From Peptostreptococcaceae bacterium oral taxon 113 str. W5053 (lineage in GTDB: Bacteria > Bacillota > Clostridia > Tissierellales > Peptoniphilaceae): a stretch of DNA of 17,567 nucleotides. The DNA lies in NCBI GenBank assembly GCA_000467935.1, contig KI259776.1:1-17567 (forward strand), given 5' to 3'. A program made the position numbers and the translations under genes. Under the pieces are notes generated by a model. It saw nothing but the letters and a program-made list of their open reading frames with translations, was not told the origin of the DNA and did not search any database. This document shows positions 14,116 through 17,567 of this stretch, in pieces (position 1 is the stretch's first letter; every line of letters begins with the position of its first letter).

Positions 14116-16806
14116 TTATCTTTGTTTTCGATAACGGATTTTTTTATAAATTTCTCCTACAATTAAAGGCACAAAGGATAAAGGAGCAATAATTAACCAC
14201 TCTTTAATTCCCAAAGGTACTGTTTTAAAATAAATATTTAAGAAGGGAACATAAATAATTACCATCGTCAATAGAAAAGATAACCCAACTCCAAAGTTCA
14301 AAGATCTGTTGGTAAAAGGACCTATTTCCGCTAAAGTAAAATGTTCACTGCGAATGGAATAACTCCTGAACAATTCTGCTAAAATCAAAGTTACCAAAGC
14401 AACAGTGCGAGCACCTGAAAGATTAGAATCATAATGACGAAGTCCATATAAATATGAACCTAAAGCTGTAGCTGCAATAGCAATTGCCTGTAATATAATA
14501 GCAATTGCCGTATGTTTATCTAAAATAGATTCATTTGCATCGCGCGGCGGCTCTTCCATAATATCTTCCGCACCGGGTTCTACTCCCAATGCCAATGCGG
14601 GAAAACTGTCCGTAACCAAGTTTAACCATAATAACTGAATGGGCAAAAAAGGTACCTCCAAATTAGCCATAATTGCAATTAATACAATTAAAATTTCGCC
14701 TATATTACAAGATAAAAGAAATTTAACAAATTTCTTAATATTAGAATAAATAATACGACCCTCTTCTACAGCAGATACGATGCTGGCAAAATTATCATCC
14801 GTTAAAATAACATCTGCTGTATTCTTTGCCACATCCGTTCCGGTGATTCCCATAGAAATTCCAATATCCGCTTTTTTAATGGCCGGAGCATCGTTGACTC
14901 CGTCTCCGGTCATTGCCACAATTTCTCCATTGGCTTTTAATGCATCTACAATTCGCACTTTATGTTCCGGAGATACTCGAGCAAAAACTCTCTTTTGTTT
15001 TACCAACTCCTGCATCTCCACGTCGCTATAACTATTCAATTCATGACCCATAATGGCTTCATTGCTCTCTCTAACCATTCCTAAATCCTGACCGATAGCA
15101 ATAGCAGTTTCCAAATAGTCACCGGTAATCATTATCGGCGTAATCCCTGCATGTTTACACAAACGGATAGCTTCTTTTGCTTCTTCCCTAGGAGGATCAA
15201 TCATACCGACCAAACCTAAAAAAATCATATCCTGCTCTTCTGTATCGGATGTGGGGTTTTCCGGTATGCAATCATAGTCTTTAAAAGCAAATCCTAAGAC
15301 ACGAAGAGCGGATTGGGCATATTTACTATTGACATCCATCACTTTTTGATAGACCTCTGTAGTCATCTCCAACTTTTGTCCGTTGATTAAATAATACTTA
15401 CAACGCTTCAAGATAATATCAGGAGCCCCTTTTGTGAACGATACGATTCTATCCTTCAAAAATTTTTCATGAAAAGTAGTCATCATCTTACGAGTCGAAT
15501 CAAAAGGAATTTCGGCCATTCTAGGATAAGATTCATTTAATTCTTTTTTTGTTAAACCCTTTTTCCCTGCAAAAGTAATTAATGCTCCTTCTGTAGGATC
15601 TCCAAAAATTGAATAAATTCCATCATCATAAACTAATTTGGAATCATTCGATAAAGCGGCACAACTCATTAAAGTGTACAAACTGCTCAATTTTTCGGAA
15701 TCCACAATCTTATCTTTGATTAAAATATTTCCTTCCGGTTCATATCCACGACCAGTAATATCCGCTTCTTCTCCGTCTACATAAACCTTAACAACCGTCA
15801 TCTGATTCTGCGTTAATGTTCCCGTTTTATCAGAACAAATATATGTGGTTGTCCCCAAAGTTTCTACCGCCAACAATTTTTTTACAATGGCATGACGTTT
15901 GGCCATATGCCCCATCCCTAAAGAAAGTACAATCGTCACAATGGCCGGTAAGCCTTCCGGTACCGCAGCAACAGCTAAGGCTACAGAAGTCATAAACATA
16001 TCCAGAGGTTTCTTTCCGCGTAATAATCCTACAACCAATACCAAAGCACAAATGCCTAAAACAATAAAACCGATGCTTTTTCCTAATTTAGACAATTTCT
16101 TTTGTAGCGGGGTATCTTCTTCTTCATAAGCTTGAATCGTTTGGGCAATTTTTCCGATTTCCGTATTTTGTCCGATATCCGTAACAATGCCTTGTCCATG
16201 ACCATAAGCCACAATCGTAGAACTGAATGCCATATTTTCCCTATCTCCCAAAGGAACTTCCGCACTAAAAATACGAGAAGCATCTTTTTCCGCCGGAACG
16301 CTTTCTCCGGTAAAGGATGCTTCATCAATCTTCAAATTGACACTCTCTACCAAACGCAAGTCCGCAGGTACAATATCCCCTGTTTCCAAATCTACTAAAT
16401 CTCCAGGAACCAATTCTCTGGATGGAATTCGTATAAAATTGCCATTACGAATAACTTTCGCTTCCGGAGAAGCCATCTTGCGTAAAGCAGCTACCGCCTC
16501 CTCCGCTTTTCCTTCTTGATAAATTCCCAGAAAAGCATTGATAATAACAATAGCAATAATAATCATTGCATCAACGCCTTCTCCAACAAAAAAAGAAATA
16601 ATACTTGCTCCAATTAGAATGAGAATTAAGACATCTCGAAATTGAGCAATCAACTTTTCCCAAAAGCTTTTTGTCTCCTGTTCAGGTAATTCATTAAACC
16701 CGCATTCTTTCTGTCTTTCTTCGACCAAATCTAAAGTCAAGCCTTTTTCTTTATCGGTATTTAATTTCGAAAAAATTAATTTTTCTTCCTCTTGATACCA
16801 ATTCAT
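14116..16806 (-). CDS. P-type cation ATPase (Ca2+-type, likely Mn2+ exporter)
   Basis: An 896-aa P2-type ATPase from the ATG at 16806 (GAAGGGGG eight bases upstream); a longer start at 16938 would translate the riboswitch and is rejected. Visible parts: cation ATPase N-domain; actuator TGES (166-169); CSDKTGTLTQN with phosphorylated D326; MTGDGVNDAP hinge; and about ten membrane helices. Ion-site residues of SERCA are kept: PEGLP in M4 (283-287), SCNIGE in M5 and NLVTD in M6. The M8 region (ILAELFRSYSIRS) differs from SERCA and resembles bacterial YloB/YoaB types, so one ion per cycle is likely. Calcium transport is the default annotation, but the upstream yybP-ykoY riboswitch argues for Mn2+ efflux, as for Lactococcus YoaB and pneumococcal MgtA. 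Monocistronic. Confidence 0.95.
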   Translation of the reverse strand: MNWYQEEEKLIFSKLNTDKEKGLTLDLVEERQKECGFNELPEQETKSFWEKLIAQFRDVLILILIGASIISFFVGEGVDAMIIIAIVIINAFLGIYQEGKAEEAVAALRKMASPEAKVIRNGNFIRIPSRELVPGDLVDLETGDIVPADLRLVESVNLKIDEASFTGESVPAEKDASRIFSAEVPLGDRENMAFSSTIVAYGHGQGIVTDIGQNTEIGKIAQTIQAYEEEDTPLQKKLSKLGKSIGFIVLGICALVLVVGLLRGKKPLDMFMTSVALAVAAVPEGLPAIVTIVLSLGMGHMAKRHAIVKKLLAVETLGTTTYICSDKTGTLTQNQMTVVKVYVDGEEADITGRGYEPEGNILIKDKIVDSEKLSSLYTLMSCAALSNDSKLVYDDGIYSIFGDPTEGALITFAGKKGLTKKELNESYPRMAEIPFDSTRKMMTTFHEKFLKDRIVSFTKGAPDIILKRCKYYLINGQKLEMTTEVYQKVMDVNSKYAQSALRVLGFAFKDYDCIPENPTSDTEEQDMIFLGLVGMIDPPREEAKEAIRLCKHAGITPIMITGDYLETAIAIGQDLGMVRESNEAIMGHELNSYSDVEMQELVKQKRVFARVSPEHKVRIVDALKANGEIVAMTGDGVNDAPAIKKADIGISMGITGTDVAKNTADVILTDDNFASIVSAVEEGRIIYSNIKKFVKFLLSCNIGEILIVLIAIMANLEVPFLPIQLLWLNLVTDSFPALALGVEPGAEDIMEEPPRDANESILDKHTAIAIILQAIAIAATALGSYLYGLRHYDSNLSGARTVALVTLILAELFRSYSIRSEHFTLAEIGPFTNRSLNFGVGLSFLLTMVIIYVPFLNIYFKTVPLGIKEWLIIAPLSFVPLIVGEIYKKIRYRKQR

Positions 16807-16825
16807 CTTTGACCCCCTTCTATTC

Positions 16826-16861
16826 AAAAAAAAGATCTTTGTCTTAAAAGACAAAGGTCTT
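16826..16861 (-). terminator. Riboswitch expression-platform terminator
   Basis: AAGACCUUUGUCUU (16861-16848) pairs with AAGACAAAGAUCUU (16845-16832) with a single mismatch, followed by a U-tract on the minus strand (16832-16826). The upstream arm includes CCUUUG (16857-16852), the 3' strand of aptamer helix P1, so terminator and ligand-bound aptamer exclude each other. This makes a transcriptional ON switch. Confidence 0.88.
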
Positions 16862-16937
16862 GCTTCCCAATGGGTTCTTCGACCGGGATGATTCATTCGT
16901 ATTGACGATCGAAAAAAATAAGTTACTCCCCTTTGCA
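16852..16937 (-). ncRNA. yybP-ykoY manganese riboswitch aptamer
   Basis: Read on the minus strand the leader starts CAAAGGGGAGUAAC (16935-16922) and ends GCAAGACCUUUG (16863-16852); CAAAGG and CCUUUG form P1. GGGGAGUA in the first loop and AAGACC in the 3' part are the conserved signature of the yybP-ykoY class, whose Mn2+ sensing is established. Between them lie GAUCGUCAAUACGA and a small hairpin (CCCAUUGGG). The start follows a strong promoter by a few bases, and the ATPase gene lies downstream after the switch terminator. Confidence 0.9.
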
Positions 16938-16943
16938 ATAAGC

Positions 16944-16972
16944 ATTATAACGAAAATTTGCGTTGTTTTCAA
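16944..16972 (-). promoter_or_regulatory. SigA-type promoter for riboswitch and ATPase
   Basis: TTGAAA (16972-16967), exactly 17 bases, then TATAAT (16949-16944) on the minus strand. This is the best promoter match in the window. It begins 10 bases after the rrf2 stop, and transcription would start near 16937, right before the aptamer. Confidence 0.8.
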
Positions 16973-16982
16973 TACTTATCAC

Positions 16983-17369
16983 TTAATAAAACTTACATGC
17001 CTTTAAATCACGAATTAAATTTTCCTGAATCAACGACAATTGATCGTGAATACTACAGTTTCCGCTTCTTCCCATATTACAATTGTCCGGATTATCCAAA
17101 CAACGATTAATAATAATGGGTCCCTGAGTAGCCACAATGACATCGTAATAATTAATATCTTTAATAGAACGATTAATATAATAACCTCCGTTAGTACCTC
17201 TTTTCGCCTTAGTGAGTCCATATAAGTTCAACTTGCGCAAAATTTTTAAAGTGAATCTTAAAGGAATATTTAATTCTTCCGAAAGTTCTGAAGCCGGTAT
17301 CACACCTTTGTTTTCTAATAAATATTCAATAATACGAAATCCATAATCATTTTCTACGGTTAATCTCAT
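16983..17369 (-). CDS. Rrf2-family transcriptional regulator with putative Fe-S cysteines
   Basis: A 128-aa DNA-binding regulator. The N-terminal winged helix (about 1-65) includes the recognition region IPLRFTLKILRKLNLYGL and the wing KAKRGTNGGYYI, classic Rrf2. Three cysteines, C90, C97 and C105 (CX6CX7C), lie where IscR and NsrR hold their [Fe-S] cluster, so it may sense iron-sulfur status, iron, oxidants or nitric oxide. A fourth cysteine is at 125. The ATG at 17369 is chosen because AAGGA lies about six bases upstream; two earlier in-frame ATGs would overlap the RBS. It is monocistronic, in its own space between 5S rRNA and the riboswitch promoter. Target genes cannot be inferred; no Fe-S biogenesis gene is adjacent. 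Confidence 0.85.
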   Translation of the reverse strand: MRLTVENDYGFRIIEYLLENKGVIPASELSEELNIPLRFTLKILRKLNLYGLTKAKRGTNGGYYINRSIKDINYYDVIVATQGPIIINRCLDNPDNCNMGRSGNCSIHDQLSLIQENLIRDLKACKFY

Positions 17370-17500
17370 AATCATCCTTCTTTCAAAAATCATTGCATCA
17401 TTTAAAACCTTTTTATGAAGTATATCATATTTAACAAAAAAATACTATGCATCAAATACAGTCCTAATTTCACAATAAAACTTCATTATTGCAAAATTTC

Positions 17501-17542
17501 CAAACAAAAAAAGACTACTTCTTTGTAGTCTTTTTTTGTTTG
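17501..17542 (-). terminator. rRNA operon terminator
   Basis: A perfect 18-bp inverted repeat (17501-17518 with 17525-17542), loop of six bases, with A-run on one side and T-run on the other. It starts at the 3' end of the 5S rRNA, so it ends the rRNA operon. The symmetrical A/T tracts could also work on the other strand. Confidence 0.88.
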
Positions 17543-17567
17543 GCGACGTCCTACTCTCCCAAAGCGT
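17543..17567 (-). rRNA. 5S rRNA, 3' end (partial)
   Basis: On the minus strand the sequence is ACGCTTTGGGAGAGTAGGACGTCGCC. GGGAGAGTAGGACGTCGCC is the well-known 3' end of Firmicute 5S rRNA. Only the last ~25 bases lie in the window; the rest of the rRNA operon should be to the right. The exact 3' end may shift by one base. Confidence 0.9.

Noticed and set aside
13694..14134. 146-codon plus-strand frame across walJ
   Set aside because: Opposite walJ and through its promoter and the ATPase terminator; composition is that of an antisense shadow.
16807..16938. 44-residue N-terminal extension of the P-type ATPase
   Set aside because: It translates the riboswitch and terminator; the RBS and family N-terminus (MNWYQEEE) point to 16806.
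1..17567. CRISPR array, tRNA, IS element or phage genes
   Set aside because: I looked for regular repeats, transposase motifs, terminal inverted repeats and tRNA-like cloverleaf ends and saw none.

Overview
The window looks like a chromosomal piece of a low-GC Firmicute, most likely an anaerobic clostridial or Tissierellia-type organism. The reasons are strong AGGAGG-type ribosome binding sites before most genes, AT-rich intergenic DNA, an ECF sigma factor paired with a DUF4367-type anti-sigma gene, DUF3783 and WalJ/RlmH genes, a yybP-ykoY riboswitch and U-tract terminators. I cannot name a species from this evidence. No tRNA gene, CRISPR array, insertion sequence or phage gene was seen, and no gene-free stretch exceeds 300 bases.

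Layout. At the left edge is the N-terminus of a membrane-anchored protein (minus strand). Facing away from it is a three-gene plus-strand cell-surface polysaccharide operon (396-3855): a GT4-like glycosyltransferase, UDP-ManNAc dehydrogenase (WecC) and UDP-GlcNAc 2-epimerase (WecB). WecB and WecC together make UDP-ManNAcA. A convergent minus-strand unit (3894-6259) follows. It contains an intact ECF sigma factor, a DUF4367 anti-sigma gene broken by four frame changes, a secreted 212-aa protein and a small four-helix membrane protein. A single DUF3783 gene (6456-7010) lies on the plus strand. Everything to its right is on the minus strand.

The minus-strand block, in genome order, holds HtrA (7118-8344), an MBL hydrolase (8457-9458), four consecutive 67-85-codon two-helix membrane proteins (9517-10417) fused translationally to a TtcA-like tRNA thiolation gene (10419-11282), a putative permuted NlpC/P60-like protein (11345-11902), a walJ-rlmH-zinc-ribbon operon (11965-14000), a cation P-type ATPase (14116-16806) behind a manganese riboswitch, an Rrf2 regulator (16983-17369), and the 3' end of a 5S rRNA with its terminator.

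How the parts work together. The riboswitch plus ATPase form a self-contained Mn2+ (or Mn2+/Ca2+) efflux unit. HtrA, the ECF sigma factor and perhaps the secreted protein fit an envelope-stress theme, although the anti-sigma gene is broken. WalJ and RlmH are a common Firmicute neighbour pair. The least explained part is the row of small paralogous two-helix proteins translationally coupled to the TtcA-like enzyme. Those proteins and the very AT-rich secreted protein/membrane protein pair are the best candidates for something undescribed.
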